This document shows positions 8,506 through 18,174 of a stretch of DNA of 27,802 nt, piece by piece. Source of the DNA: JAJYSO01 sp964451785 (lineage in GTDB: Bacteria; Bacteroidota; Bacteroidia; Flavobacteriales; Flavobacteriaceae). The position numbers and the translations under genes are program-made. A model generated the notes under the pieces. The model did no database searches and had not been told where the DNA came from. It saw nothing but the letters and a program-made list of their open reading frames with translations. Every line of letters begins with the position of its first letter. The stretch's first letter is position 1. The stretch spans positions 1-27,802 of the forward strand of contig CAYVJG010000036.1 in assembly GCA_964451785.1 (NCBI GenBank), read 5' to 3'.

Positions 8506-8513
8506 CAAAAATA
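8506..8513 (-). promoter_or_regulatory. Promoter -7 element of the dioxygenase gene
   Basis: On the minus strand TATTTTTG matches TAnnTTTG, 44 nt before the start codon at 8461. No TTG is present at the usual spacing upstream, so this rests on the -7 match alone. Confidence 0.35.
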
Positions 8514-8593
8514 CTACAATCCACTTAAAAAACACACGGCTCAACAAAAAATATCAATTAAATTAATACATTATCATTAAAGCAATTGTAAGT

Positions 8594-8621
8594 AAAAAGC
8601 CACCTAAAAAGGTGGCTTTTT
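8594..8621 (-). terminator. Rho-independent terminator of the M3 peptidase gene
   Basis: Arms AAAAAGCCACC (8594-8604) and GGTGGCTTTTT (8611-8621) pair perfectly over 11 bp around a 6-nt loop. Read on the minus strand, the stem is followed by a T-run. It starts 22 bp after the peptidase stop codon. The structure is symmetric and could work in both directions, but no plus-strand gene reads into it. Confidence 0.9.
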
Positions 8622-8643
8622 TTATGCGAAAACAAAAGACTTA

Positions 8644-10791
8644 TTATTTTTCAATCAAGCCTCTATCTTCTAACATTGGTGTAATGTTTGGTGCATGTCC
8701 ACGGAAAGCTTTGAAGAGCGTATTGTAGTCTTCAGTATTTCCTTTAGACAAAATCATATCGCGGAAACGTTGTCCATTTTCACGGGTTAAGCCACCGTTT
8801 TCTTTAAACCAAGAATAAGCATCATCATCGAGCATTTCTGTCCAGATATACGCATAATAGCCTGCAGCATAACCGTTGCCCCAAATGTGTTGAAAATAAG
8901 AAGAACGGTAACGCGGTGGCACTTGATCAAGATCTAAATGTGTGTGCTCTAAAGCTTTTTCTTCAAAATCATCCACACTTTTAACGTCTTTATCAGCTGA
9001 AATCATATGCCATTGCATATCCAACTGTGCTGAAGCTAACAATTCAGTCATCATATACCCTTGATTAAAGGTAGAAGCTTTTTTGATTTTAGCCACCAAC
9101 TCCTCAGGAATCACTTCGCCTGTTTTATAGTGTTTAGCATAGTTTTTCAAAATGCTTGGATACAGTGCCCAGTGTTCGTTAAACTGAGATGGGAACTCTA
9201 CAAAATCACGCGCTACGGCTGTTCCAGATAAGCTCGGGTACTTTTGATTAGCAAAGAAACCGTGAAGAGCATGCCCAAATTCATGGAACATAGTAGTCAC
9301 ATCGTCAAAACTAATCAAAGCTGGTTGTCCTTCGGCTGGTTTAGGAAAATTGCACACATTGTAAATCACCGGTTTCTTGTCTAGTAAAAATGATTGATTG
9401 ACAATATTAGACATCCACGCGCCACCACCTTTGTTGTCGCGCTTAAAAAAATCGGCATAAAACAAACCTTGGGTAGTCCCATCCTTATCAAATACCTCAT
9501 ATACTTTGACATCATCTTGATAAACCGGAATATCAGTACGTTGCTTAAAAGTCAGTCCGTAAAGTTGATTAGCCGCATAGAACACGCCGTTTTCTAACAC
9601 GCTGTCTAACACAAAATACGGTTTAATTTGATCTTCATTTAAGTCGTATTTTGCTTGGCGTACTTTTTCGGCGTAATAATTCCAATCGTAGGCCTCAAGT
9701 TCAAAATCCTCTCCTGATTTAGTAATAAGTTTTTGGATTTCAGCAGCTTCATCTTTAGCTTTTTGAGTAGCCGCAGGTACAATTTTACTTAAAAATTCTT
9801 CTACAGCTTCAGGTGTTTTTGCCATCTGGTCTTGTAAATTCCAAGCAGCATAATTGTCATACCCCAAGATAGCCGCCTTATCAGCACGCGCTTCGGCCAA
9901 AGCGATTACTACTTTACGAGTATCTGTATCACCTCCTTGTTCAGCTCTATCGACAGAATGTTCAAATAGCTCTTCTCTAACTTTTCGATTGTTGAGATTT
10001 TGTAGAGCGGGTTGCTGAGTGGTGTTTTGCAAAGGTAGTTCATACTTCCCATCATGGTCGTGTTCTTTGGCTTTTCGAGCAGCATAGTCAATTTGTGCTT
10101 CGCTTAAACCATCTAATTTTTGAGCATTATCAACAATTAAAGCCGATTTTTGTGCTGCAGCCAATAATGTATTGCTAAACTCAGTCATTAATTTAGCAAT
10201 CTTTCCATTGACTTTTTTCAATTCTACTTTTTTATCTGCAGGTAAATTTGCGCCTGATAACACAAATTGTTGGTAATAATATTCTGCCAATCGTTTTGAC
10301 TCGGGATCTAGATCAAGTTTATCTAAGCTGTTATAAATCGTTTTAACGCGTTGAAACAATTTATCATTGAGGTAGACAGCATCACTTAAGGCTGCCAATT
10401 TAGGAGCTACATCTTCTTCTACTTTTTGTAATGTATCGTTGGTATTAGCACCCGTCAATAAGTAAAATACATTCAATACACGGGATAAATCTTGTCCAGA
10501 TTTCTCTAGAGCCACTAGCGTATTTTCAAAAGTTGGCGCCTCGCTATTATCAGCAATAGCTTTAATTTCTTTCAACTTTTTGGCGATTCCTGCTTCAATG
10601 GCAGGGGCAAAATCTTTGTTGGTGATGACATCAAAATTTGGCGCGCCATACGGTAATGTACTTGGTTTCATAAAAGGATTTTCACTAAGCGATTTATCGG
10701 TTTGCGAAGTGGCTTTTTTTTTGGATTTCTCACCACAAGAAGTCGCTAAACAAACTGACAAAATCAGCGGTAAAACATAAGTTCTTTTCAT
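8644..10791 (-). CDS. dcp: M3-family zinc metallopeptidase, lipoprotein (peptidyl-dipeptidase Dcp-like)
   Basis: A 715-residue oligopeptidase. The zinc site is H503-E504-F-G-H507 with the third ligand at E532 (DFVEFPSQ), the M3 pattern. Family members trim oligopeptides; the Dcp branch releases C-terminal dipeptides. The N-terminus is a lipoprotein signal with lipobox ATSC, giving a lipidated C19 followed by a lysine-rich stretch, so this version is anchored in the envelope, unlike cytosolic E. coli Dcp (681 residues). The remainder is the helical M3 fold ending in FRGHAPNITPMLEDRGL. It is flanked by a promoter candidate and a strong terminator and so appears monocistronic. It could work with the S46 peptidase at the window's end in extracellular peptide use. 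Confidence 0.92.
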   Translation of the reverse strand: MKRTYVLPLILSVCLATSCGEKSKKKATSQTDKSLSENPFMKPSTLPYGAPNFDVITNKDFAPAIEAGIAKKLKEIKAIADNSEAPTFENTLVALEKSGQDLSRVLNVFYLLTGANTNDTLQKVEEDVAPKLAALSDAVYLNDKLFQRVKTIYNSLDKLDLDPESKRLAEYYYQQFVLSGANLPADKKVELKKVNGKIAKLMTEFSNTLLAAAQKSALIVDNAQKLDGLSEAQIDYAARKAKEHDHDGKYELPLQNTTQQPALQNLNNRKVREELFEHSVDRAEQGGDTDTRKVVIALAEARADKAAILGYDNYAAWNLQDQMAKTPEAVEEFLSKIVPAATQKAKDEAAEIQKLITKSGEDFELEAYDWNYYAEKVRQAKYDLNEDQIKPYFVLDSVLENGVFYAANQLYGLTFKQRTDIPVYQDDVKVYEVFDKDGTTQGLFYADFFKRDNKGGGAWMSNIVNQSFLLDKKPVIYNVCNFPKPAEGQPALISFDDVTTMFHEFGHALHGFFANQKYPSLSGTAVARDFVEFPSQFNEHWALYPSILKNYAKHYKTGEVIPEELVAKIKKASTFNQGYMMTELLASAQLDMQWHMISADKDVKSVDDFEEKALEHTHLDLDQVPPRYRSSYFQHIWGNGYAAGYYAYIWTEMLDDDAYSWFKENGGLTRENGQRFRDMILSKGNTEDYNTLFKAFRGHAPNITPMLEDRGLIEK

Positions 10792-10826
10792 GTGCTATTT
10801 GTTTTTTTATGCAATTACCGAAATTA

Positions 10827-10855
10827 CAAATTATTCGCTTAAGCTGATTCACAAA
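10827..10855 (-). promoter_or_regulatory. Promoter of the M3 peptidase gene
   Basis: On the minus strand TTTG (10852-10855) is followed after 18 bp by TAATTTG (10827-10833), close to the Bacteroidota pattern TTTG-N19-TAnnTTTG but one base short in the -7 box. It is 36 nt upstream of the ATG. Confidence 0.4.
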
Positions 10856-10907
10856 TTAAAAATATAACTAAAAATCAATTACTTTACATATATTATTTAC
10901 AAAAAAA

Positions 10908-10947
10908 GTCTATATTTTTTATTTATTTAAAAATAAAAAATATAGAC
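10908..10947 (-). terminator. AT-rich terminator after the cysteine-rich lipoprotein gene
   Basis: A perfect 17-bp inverted repeat (10908-10924 and 10931-10947, starting GTCTATATTTTTT) with a 6-nt loop. On the minus strand it is followed by seven T residues (10901-10907). It lies about 100 bp after the stop at 11051 and upstream of the M3 peptidase promoter, so it would separate the two transcripts. The stem is almost all A/T, so strength is uncertain. Confidence 0.65.
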
Positions 10948-11050
10948 CTTAATATTTTAACACTACTATTTTAGTATAGGAAATAAATCTAACTACCCAC
11001 TAGCTAAAACTCACTTTACAGCGCGCTCGACACCAATTTGGTTGCAACCA

Positions 11051-11644
11051 CTAACAGTCTACTACTCTAGCACAAACGCGAGCACTCAGTGTATTTCGTT
11101 TGACTCTAATATCCATACATTTACCCGATTGAAGATTTGATTTTAAATCGGATACTGCTTCCGCTGATTTTTCTTTTACACAAGATTCACTATGACACAC
11201 GCCATAACTGGTCCAGCCATCCCCTTTTTTGCCACCACATTTCACACTGTCATCAGAACCCGGTGAAATTGGATTTGTTCCTTCAATTGGCGTGACCACT
11301 ACCAGATTATCTTGAAGATTTATAGTCATATCATAACCGACATAAGTTGTTGAAGTTTCCTCTACATCACCAGTTCCAGTTGTAGTCCTTGAATGATTAT
11401 TATCGAGCTTTGATTCAAACAATTCCCGGTTTAAATCCGTCATCAATTGATCTAAACTAATTTTATTCAGGTCATATGTTGTCGGTGTTGTTGGGTCAAT
11501 ACTGATTGACAAATCATCAGGAACTAAGTTGTTCTCAGACGATTTTATATTTGTTTCACTTGTACAACTGAAGAACAATGGAGTCAAGATTATTAAAATC
11601 ATCCACATCTTAACGGATAGATTATTCTTTTTTAAAATGACCAT
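11051..11644 (-). CDS. Small cysteine-rich lipoprotein of unknown function
   Basis: The protein has 197 residues and is not a family I can name with confidence. The N-terminus is a lipoprotein signal: a hydrophobic helix then lipobox LFFSC, giving lipidated C27. A polar, Thr/Ser/Asp-rich linker (about 28-130) leads to a compact C-terminal domain (about 134-197) with six cysteines (KCGG, GVCHSESC, GKCMDIRV, RVCARVVDC), ending with a cysteine. The even count in an exported protein suggests three disulfides and a small stable domain, as in secreted toxins, inhibitors or binding modules; this is inference. Internal methionines at 13 and 15 are possible alternative starts that would keep the lipobox. 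A tetranucleotide repeat and a 12-bp palindrome lie just upstream, and a terminator follows. Nothing nearby suggests an immunity partner. Confidence 0.7.
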   Translation of the reverse strand: MVILKKNNLSVKMWMILIILTPLFFSCTSETNIKSSENNLVPDDLSISIDPTTPTTYDLNKISLDQLMTDLNRELFESKLDNNHSRTTTGTGDVEETSTTYVGYDMTINLQDNLVVVTPIEGTNPISPGSDDSVKCGGKKGDGWTSYGVCHSESCVKEKSAEAVSDLKSNLQSGKCMDIRVKRNTLSARVCARVVDC

Positions 11645-11670
11645 AGTTTAAACTATTAGAGGTTAATTGA

Positions 11671-11682
11671 TGTAAATTTACA
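11671..11682. promoter_or_regulatory. 12-bp perfect palindrome upstream of the cysteine-rich lipoprotein
   Basis: TGTAAATTTACA is its own reverse complement. It lies 27 bp before the start codon at 11644 and touches the CAAA repeat. It could be a dimeric regulator site, but an AT-rich 12-mer palindrome may also arise by chance. Confidence 0.25.
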
Positions 11683-11699
11683 AACAAACAAACAAACAA
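11681..11699. repeat. CAAA tetranucleotide tandem repeat (4.75 units)
   Basis: CAAA is repeated from 11681 to 11699 in the 170-bp gap between the lipoprotein and gltD; on the minus strand it reads as a TTTG ladder 37-55 bp before the lipoprotein start. TTTG is also the -33 promoter motif in this phylum, so a change in unit number could alter promoter spacing. Confidence 0.6.
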
Positions 11700-11814
11700 C
11701 CTCTTAACTGTTAAATTTTAAATCATACTTCACTGATTCAATTTTAAATATGAATAAATCATTATGTTACAGATGTTTTTTTTTTAAATTTAAGAGTTAA
11801 ATCCTCCAATCATT

Positions 11815-13287
11815 CTATTGCCCCACTAAAGCAGAGGCATTTTTTGTTTCTAACGTAGAAGAACCCATTAAAAATTCATCAACTTTTCGCGCGCATTCAC
11901 GCCCTTCAGAAATAGCCCATACCACAAGAGATTGTCCTCGGCGCATATCACCAGCAGCAAAAACTTTAGGGATGTTAGTTTGGTATTCTTTTTCAGAAGC
12001 ATTGACATTGCCACGTTCGTTTAATTCTATATCTAAGTCGTCAAGCAGACCTTCTTTTTGCGGGTGGACAAATCCCATTGCCAGCAAAGCTAAGTCACAA
12101 GGGATTTCGCGTTCAGTTTCTGGTTTTTCTATAAACTTAGTCGGTCGCCCTTCTTTAGAGAGTTCCCATTCTAGATCGACAATTTTCAAGGCTTTTAATT
12201 GTCCGTTTTCATCACCAATAAAGGCTTTTGTAGCTATAGCCCACTGGCGGTCTCCACCTTCTTCATGCGAGCTTGTCGTTTTCAACAACATCGGGTAAGT
12301 TGGCCAAGGCATATAAGGCGTGCGTGCTTTAGGTGGCGTAGGTAGCAATTCAAATTGCGTGACTTTAGCTGCTTTTTGGCGATTAGAAGTCCCTACACAA
12401 TCGGAACCAGTATCGCCACCTCCAATGACAATGACGTGCTTATCTGTGGCTAAAATAGGTTGCTCTTTAACAGGAGTATCGGTAATTCTTTTATTCTGCT
12501 GCTTTAAAAAGTCCATGGCAAAATGAATGCCTTTAAGCGGACGCCCAGGAATCGATAAATCACGCGGAATAGTACTTCCTCCGGCTAAAACAAGCGCTTG
12601 GTATTGGCGCAGCAAATCATCAACCTCAACATTCTCCCCTACATTGGCATTGCAGCGAAACACAACGCCTTCTTTTTTCATAAGTTCAACACGTCGCTCT
12701 ACCACCCATTTTTCCAATTTAAAATCAGGAATACCATAGCGCAACAATCCACCCGGCTGGTCATCACGCTCAAAAACAGTCACCTCGTGTCCGGCGTAAT
12801 TGAGTTGAGCGGCGGCAGCTAATCCGGCGGGGCCTGATCCTATGATAGCTACTTTTTTACCCGTTCTGGTTTGCGGAGGTTTAGGTTTTACCAAGTCTTT
12901 TTCATAAGCAATTTCAATGATGTGCTTTTCAATTTCTTCAATAGTTACTGCTGGCTGATTAATTCCTAAAACGCAAGCAGATTCACACGGTGCCGGACAA
13001 ATACGTCCTGTAAATTCCGGAAAATTATTCGTAGAAGTCAAAATGTGATAAGCTTCTTCCCAACGCTTGTTATATACAGCGTCGTTAAATTCCGGAATAA
13101 TATTTCCTAATGGACAGCCGTGGTGGCAAAAAGGAACGCCGCAATCCATACAGCGCGAAGCCTGTTCGGCAAGGGTTTTAGTGGGATATTGATGTGTAAA
13201 TTCCTTATAATTTTTTAAGCGTTCAACTGGTGAATCTTTCTCTGGTAGTACTCTTGTATATTCTAAAAATCCTGTGATTTTACCCAT
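11815..13287 (-). CDS. gltD: Glutamate synthase (NADPH) small subunit
   Basis: GltD supplies electrons from NADPH, via FAD and Fe-S clusters, to GltB for making two glutamates from glutamine and 2-oxoglutarate. Visible in order: the N-terminal adrenodoxin-reductase-like Fe-S region with two cysteine clusters (RCMDCGVPFCHHGCP and CPAPCESACVLG), the FAD motif GSGPAGLAAA, the NADPH motif VIGGGDTGSDCVGT, and the C-terminal FAD segment VFAAGDMRRGQSLVVWAI. I place the start at the internal methionine (MGKITGFLEYTR, 490 residues) because an AGAGAAAG purine tract precedes it and this is the usual GltD start. An in-frame ATG seven codons earlier (13308) is possible, giving 497 residues. It follows gltB by 29 bp in one operon. 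Confidence 0.95.
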   Translation of the reverse strand: MGKITGFLEYTRVLPEKDSPVERLKNYKEFTHQYPTKTLAEQASRCMDCGVPFCHHGCPLGNIIPEFNDAVYNKRWEEAYHILTSTNNFPEFTGRICPAPCESACVLGINQPAVTIEEIEKHIIEIAYEKDLVKPKPPQTRTGKKVAIIGSGPAGLAAAAQLNYAGHEVTVFERDDQPGGLLRYGIPDFKLEKWVVERRVELMKKEGVVFRCNANVGENVEVDDLLRQYQALVLAGGSTIPRDLSIPGRPLKGIHFAMDFLKQQNKRITDTPVKEQPILATDKHVIVIGGGDTGSDCVGTSNRQKAAKVTQFELLPTPPKARTPYMPWPTYPMLLKTTSSHEEGGDRQWAIATKAFIGDENGQLKALKIVDLEWELSKEGRPTKFIEKPETEREIPCDLALLAMGFVHPQKEGLLDDLDIELNERGNVNASEKEYQTNIPKVFAAGDMRRGQSLVVWAISEGRECARKVDEFLMGSSTLETKNASALVGQ

Positions 13288-13316
13288 AACTTTCTCTTTT
13301 ACATTCAATGCGTTAA

Positions 13317-16300
13317 TTAAATAGCTTTTGCGCCTTCTGCTTCTTTATTTTGTAAATTAAGGGCACGCTTAAACTCTTGTGGAAATACTTTAATAAATTG
13401 TCCTTTCTGGTTATCCCAATCTTTAAGAATAAATTGAGCAACAGCACTATTAGTATACTTCAAATGCTTTTGGATCAGATGCTGCAATTCTGCTTCATCA
13501 GCTTGATTTAAGGGATCTAAATCTACCATTTCAGTATTACATAAATCTTTAAAATCATGGTTTACATCATAGATATAAGCGATTCCTCCGCTCATTCCTG
13601 CGGCAAAATTTCGCCCTGTTGATCCTAATACGACTACTTTACCACCGGTCATATACTCGCAACCGTGGTCACCTATACCTTCAACTACGGCTGTGGCTCC
13701 TGAATTGCGCACGGCAAAACGTTCTCCAGCCTTTCCTCTGATATAAGCTTGGCCTGAAGTTGCGCCATAAAAGGCCACATTACCAGCTATCATATTGTCT
13801 TCAGCTTTAAAGCTAGCGGCCTTGTCAGGATATAAAATCAATTTAGCTCCCGAGAGGCCTTTTCCAAAATAATCATTGGTCTCGCCTTCGAGTTCCATGG
13901 TAATGCCTTTAGTGGTAAAGGCACCAAAACTTTGTCCGGCACTACCCCTGGCTTTAATATGTATGCTGTCTTCAGGTAAACCTTCAGACAAATAGCGTTT
14001 GGTGACCTCATGAGACAGCATGGTTCCTAGAGTACGATCCGTATTGGTGACATCAATTTCGATGTAGGTTTTTTCTTTATGCTCAAGGGCAGGAATTGCT
14101 TTTTTAAGCAATTGACGGTCTAAGACTTCACGATGAGCATTATCTTGTTTTTGCGTGTGATATAAATCTGTAGCTTTAGTATGGGGATATTTAAACAATA
14201 GCGCAGACAAATCTAAATGCTTGTATTTCCAATGATCAATATCATCTCTAACCTTTAAAACGTCAACCTGACCTACCATTTCATTAATGGTATGAAACCC
14301 GAGTTTTGCCATAATTTCTCTGAGTTCTTGTACCATAAACTTGATTAGGTTAACCACATATTCAGGCTTTCCTGTAAAGCGTTTGCGCAATTCAGGATTT
14401 TGAGTAGCCACCCCAACCGGACAGGTATTTAAGTGACATTTACGCATCATGATACAGCCTTCGGTAACCAAAGCTGCTGTAGCCACGCCCCATTCTTCAG
14501 CGCCGAGCAACGTGGCAATAGCTAAATCGCGACCGGTTTTGAGTTGGCCATCGGTTTGTAAGACGATCCTATTTCTAAGCTTATTGCGCACTAAGGTTTG
14601 ATGTGTTTCAGAGAGCCCTAGCTCCCAAGGTAAGCCGGCATGACGAATTGAAGATAAGGGAGAAGCTCCTGTGCCTCCATCCATTCCGGAAACTAGAATA
14701 ACATCCGATTTTGCTTTGGCAACGCCGGCAGCAATAGTCCCCACGCCTGCTTTAGAAACTAACTTGACATTAATTCGGGCTTTGCGATTGGCATTTTTTA
14801 AGTCAGAGATGAGTTGTGCCAAATCTTCAATCGAATAAATATCGTGATGAGGCGGCGGCGAAATCAAACCCACTCCGGGAGTAGAATGGCGCACTTTAGC
14901 AATCCATTGGTCTACTTTATGACCAGGAAGCTGCCCTCCCTCACCGGGTTTAGCGCCTTGAGCCATTTTAATTTGCAACTCTTCTGCCTCCGCCAAATAT
15001 CGGCTAGTGACACCAAAACGCGCGGAGGCGATTTGTTTGATAGCCGATTTCATCGAATCACCATTAGCTAAAGGTTTATAGCGCAATTCATCTTCACCGC
15101 CTTCGCCTGTATTGCTTTTTGCTCCTAAGCGATTCATAGCTATAGCGAGCGTGCTGTGTGCTTCATGTGAAATTGAACCAAATGACATGGCGCCGGTAGC
15201 AAATCGTTTGTAAATATTTTCAGCTGATTCCACCTCATCTATTGAAATGGGCGTTCGCGTAGAATTAAATTCAAATTGTCCTCTTAAGGTAACAGCTTTA
15301 CGGTTTTGTTTATTGATTAATCGCGCGTATTTTTTATAGCTCGTATAATCGTTCATCCGTGTGGAGTATTGCAAGAGATGAATGGTTTGCGGATTAAACA
15401 AATGCGTTTCACCTCTGCGTTTCCACTGGTAAACACCTCCTGTAGGCAGGCGCTTGTCATTTTGATTTTTATGAGGGAATCCACTATTGTGTTTAGCTAA
15501 AACTTCGCGTGCTATTTCGTCTAATCCTAGACCTTCAATACGCGAGGCTGTTCCGGTAAAATAGTTGTCGACTACAGAAGCGTTTAATCCTATAATTTCA
15601 AAAATTTGGGCTCCTTGATAAGATTGCAAGGTTGAGATTCCCATTTTCGAAAATATTTTTAACAACCCATAATTGACTGCTTTGACGTAGTTTTTTTTCA
15701 GCTGAGGAGTATCTAATTCTGTATTGATTTTTCCGGTAGCCTTCATATTTCTAATGGAAGATAACGCCAAATACGGATTAATTGCTGTTGCTCCAAAGCC
15801 TATTAAACAAGCAAAGTGATGTACCTCCCAGATGTCTCCTGCTTCAACAACCAAGCCCAAAGAGCCTCTCAAACCTTTTTTGATTAAGTGATGATGCACT
15901 GCAGAAACTGCCAATAATGAAGGAATAGCGGCGTGTTCAGAATCTATTGAACGGTCAGATAAGACTAAGACTTCAAAACCATCGGCGGCGGCATCGGCGG
16001 CATAACGGCACAGGCGATCTAGCCCTTTTTTTAAGGAACCTGGTTTGCCATCGGCTCTAAAATAAGTTTGAATGGTCTTGGCTTGAAAAATTCCGGTGTC
16101 AATACTTCTGAGTTTTTCTAGCTCATTATTGACCAAAACAGGGTGTTTGAGCGCCAAAGTGTGACAATGTAAAGGGCTCTGATCAAGCAAATTACCATTA
16201 TTACCAACAAAGGTTGCTAAACTCATCACCGAACGCTCGCGAATAGGATCAATAGGTGGATTAGTGACTTGCGCAAATAATTGCTTAAAATAATTAGCTA

Positions 16301-17843
16301 AATGTTGAGGTTGCTCACTCAACACAGCGAGCGGAATATCAGCCCCCATCGAGCCGATTGGCCCTTTAGCTGCAAGCGCCATAGGTTTTAAAATAGCTTC
16401 TAAATCTTCTGATGAATAGCCAAATATTTTTTGATATTTAACGATAGCTTCTGCTTTGAGGTGTGTAAATCTCACTTTAGGTTCAGGGAGCTCATCGATT
16501 CTAATTTTATAATTATCGAGCCATTCTTGATAAGGTTTTTCACTACAAATAGAGTGTTTTAATTCTTCATCACTAATGATGCGTCCTTGCGCCATATCGA
16601 CCACAAACATTTTTCCCGGCTGCAAGCGTCCTTTTTTAACGACAGTAGATTGGTCAATAGCCAGCACGCCAGCTTCAGACGCCATCACCACACGATCGTC
16701 ATCGGTAAGCACAAAGCGCGAAGGGCGTAGTCCATTGCGGTCTAAAGTAGCGCCAATCATACAGCCATCGGTAAAAGAAATAGATGCAGGTCCGTCCCAA
16801 GGTTCCATGATAGAGGCATGATACTCGTAGAATGCTTTTTTTACCGGGTCCATCAAATCATTGTTATCCCAAGCTTCAGGGATAAGCATCATCATCACAT
16901 GTGGTAAAGAGCGTCCTGAAAGTGTCAACAATTCAATCATATTATCTAAACACGCACTGTCACTTTGCGCCTCATCAACAATTGGAAGTAACATTTGCAT
17001 TTCCTCATCTGTAAAATAAGGTGTACTAAAGGCAATGGCGTTACTGCGCAACCAATTTAGATTTCCTTTTAGAGTATTTATTTCGCCATTGTGAGCGATA
17101 TAACGAAAAGGTTGCGCCAACTTCCACGAAGGGAAGGTATTTGTAGCAAATCGAGAATGTATTAATCCAAAGGCTGAAACTAAACGTGGATCAGCCAAAT
17201 CTTTAAAATACTGACGTACCTGACTAGCAATCAGTTGACCTTTATAGATAAGTGTCCTACACGACAACGATGAAAACGAAAACAGGTCGCGTTCTGTGGT
17301 AATCGTTTGTTTGACTAATTTTGAACAATAATTGCGAAGAACAAATAATTTACGTTCAAAATCTTCAGCATTAGTCACCAAATCAGGGCGTCCAAAGAAG
17401 ACTTGTTCCATAACGGGCTCAACGCTTTTAGCAGTTTCTCCAATAGTACTGTTATCTACTGGCAGCTCGCGATAACCCAACACAGGAATACCTAGCTTTT
17501 CAGCTGTTTGTTCTATCAGCGCACGACAAGCTTCTCTTGAGCGTATATCTTGAGGAAAAAACACCATTCCTACCCCGTATTCTCCATTACGCGGCAATTT
17601 AATGCCGAGTTTTAGACACTCTTCAAAAAGGAAATTATGAGGAATTTGTATTGAAATTCCGGCGCCATCACCGGTATTGTTTTCGCATCCGCAGGCACCG
17701 CGGTGTTCCATATTTTCCAATATAGTTAAAGCATCAAGGACAATTTGGTGGTTTTTATGTCCTTTAATATGTGCTACAAATCCTATTCCGCAAGCATCGT
17801 GTTCAAAACTAGGGTCATACAATCCGTTCTGTTCTTTCTTCAT
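13317..17843 (-). CDS. gltB: Glutamate synthase (NADPH) large subunit
   Basis: A 1508-residue GOGAT alpha subunit. It hydrolyses glutamine in an N-terminal class-II amidotransferase domain, channels ammonia, and reductively aminates 2-oxoglutarate at FMN. The nucleophile is C18 (EHDACGIGFVAH), so a 17-residue propeptide should be removed. Next come the central domain, the FMN-binding synthase domain (about 830-1210, with GEGGEDE, KPGEGGQLPGHKV and SGMDGGTGASPLSS), the [3Fe-4S] cysteines C1130, C1136 and C1141, and the C-terminal GXGXG helix domain (about 1265-1460). Length and order are those of the bacterial NADPH enzyme. gltD follows in the same operon. Upstream is a 331-bp AT-rich gap shared with a divergent membrane-protein gene. 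Confidence 0.97.
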   Translation of the reverse strand: MKKEQNGLYDPSFEHDACGIGFVAHIKGHKNHQIVLDALTILENMEHRGACGCENNTGDGAGISIQIPHNFLFEECLKLGIKLPRNGEYGVGMVFFPQDIRSREACRALIEQTAEKLGIPVLGYRELPVDNSTIGETAKSVEPVMEQVFFGRPDLVTNAEDFERKLFVLRNYCSKLVKQTITTERDLFSFSSLSCRTLIYKGQLIASQVRQYFKDLADPRLVSAFGLIHSRFATNTFPSWKLAQPFRYIAHNGEINTLKGNLNWLRSNAIAFSTPYFTDEEMQMLLPIVDEAQSDSACLDNMIELLTLSGRSLPHVMMMLIPEAWDNNDLMDPVKKAFYEYHASIMEPWDGPASISFTDGCMIGATLDRNGLRPSRFVLTDDDRVVMASEAGVLAIDQSTVVKKGRLQPGKMFVVDMAQGRIISDEELKHSICSEKPYQEWLDNYKIRIDELPEPKVRFTHLKAEAIVKYQKIFGYSSEDLEAILKPMALAAKGPIGSMGADIPLAVLSEQPQHLANYFKQLFAQVTNPPIDPIRERSVMSLATFVGNNGNLLDQSPLHCHTLALKHPVLVNNELEKLRSIDTGIFQAKTIQTYFRADGKPGSLKKGLDRLCRYAADAAADGFEVLVLSDRSIDSEHAAIPSLLAVSAVHHHLIKKGLRGSLGLVVEAGDIWEVHHFACLIGFGATAINPYLALSSIRNMKATGKINTELDTPQLKKNYVKAVNYGLLKIFSKMGISTLQSYQGAQIFEIIGLNASVVDNYFTGTASRIEGLGLDEIAREVLAKHNSGFPHKNQNDKRLPTGGVYQWKRRGETHLFNPQTIHLLQYSTRMNDYTSYKKYARLINKQNRKAVTLRGQFEFNSTRTPISIDEVESAENIYKRFATGAMSFGSISHEAHSTLAIAMNRLGAKSNTGEGGEDELRYKPLANGDSMKSAIKQIASARFGVTSRYLAEAEELQIKMAQGAKPGEGGQLPGHKVDQWIAKVRHSTPGVGLISPPPHHDIYSIEDLAQLISDLKNANRKARINVKLVSKAGVGTIAAGVAKAKSDVILVSGMDGGTGASPLSSIRHAGLPWELGLSETHQTLVRNKLRNRIVLQTDGQLKTGRDLAIATLLGAEEWGVATAALVTEGCIMMRKCHLNTCPVGVATQNPELRKRFTGKPEYVVNLIKFMVQELREIMAKLGFHTINEMVGQVDVLKVRDDIDHWKYKHLDLSALLFKYPHTKATDLYHTQKQDNAHREVLDRQLLKKAIPALEHKEKTYIEIDVTNTDRTLGTMLSHEVTKRYLSEGLPEDSIHIKARGSAGQSFGAFTTKGITMELEGETNDYFGKGLSGAKLILYPDKAASFKAEDNMIAGNVAFYGATSGQAYIRGKAGERFAVRNSGATAVVEGIGDHGCEYMTGGKVVVLGSTGRNFAAGMSGGIAYIYDVNHDFKDLCNTEMVDLDPLNQADEAELQHLIQKHLKYTNSAVAQFILKDWDNQKGQFIKVFPQEFKRALNLQNKEAEGAKAI

Positions 17844-18174
17844 ACATTTCGATTTGGTAAATAATTCCTCTATAAAAGGGTCAATTACCGCGAAGTTATT
17901 AAAATAATACTTTAACTAAAAATAAATCACTATAAAATATTCAATATTTAGGTTATATATATAATTTTAATTCAATAAATAGATTGTTTATTTAGAATAT
18001 TTATAAATAAATTCTGTTGTAGTAAAAATATATTTTTAACTATATTTTTATTTCGAAATGCCCCTCTGAAAAGTAAGTGCGTTTATACTGTGTCTTTTTG
18101 GCACAAAACCACTTTGATATTCCTTGTTTGAAACGTATTTTCACCCTAAATTGCTCCCCAATAATTAAAAGTCT
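17844..18174. promoter_or_regulatory. Divergent AT-rich regulatory gap, gltBD versus membrane-protein gene
   Basis: 331 bp without a gene. For gltBD, a minus-strand TAACTTCG (17891-17898) is a one-mismatch TAnnTTTG box 47 nt before the start. For the plus-strand gene, TTTG (18114-18117) lies 19 bp before TATTTTCA (18137-18144), a weak -33/-7 pair 30 nt before the ATG. Between them is very AT-rich DNA including the 14-bp palindrome AAAAATATATTTTT (about 18026-18039). No recognised riboswitch or small RNA is visible. Confidence 0.35.

Noticed and set aside
11039..11050. 12-bp palindrome TGGTTGCAACCA touching the lipoprotein stop codon
   Set aside because: An isolated perfect palindrome with no T-run and no matching copy elsewhere; no function can be supported.
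11772..11790. Run of ten T before gltD's 3' end as a terminator
   Set aside because: It lies on the wrong strand for gltD termination and no G/C stem precedes it; gltBD has no clear terminator.
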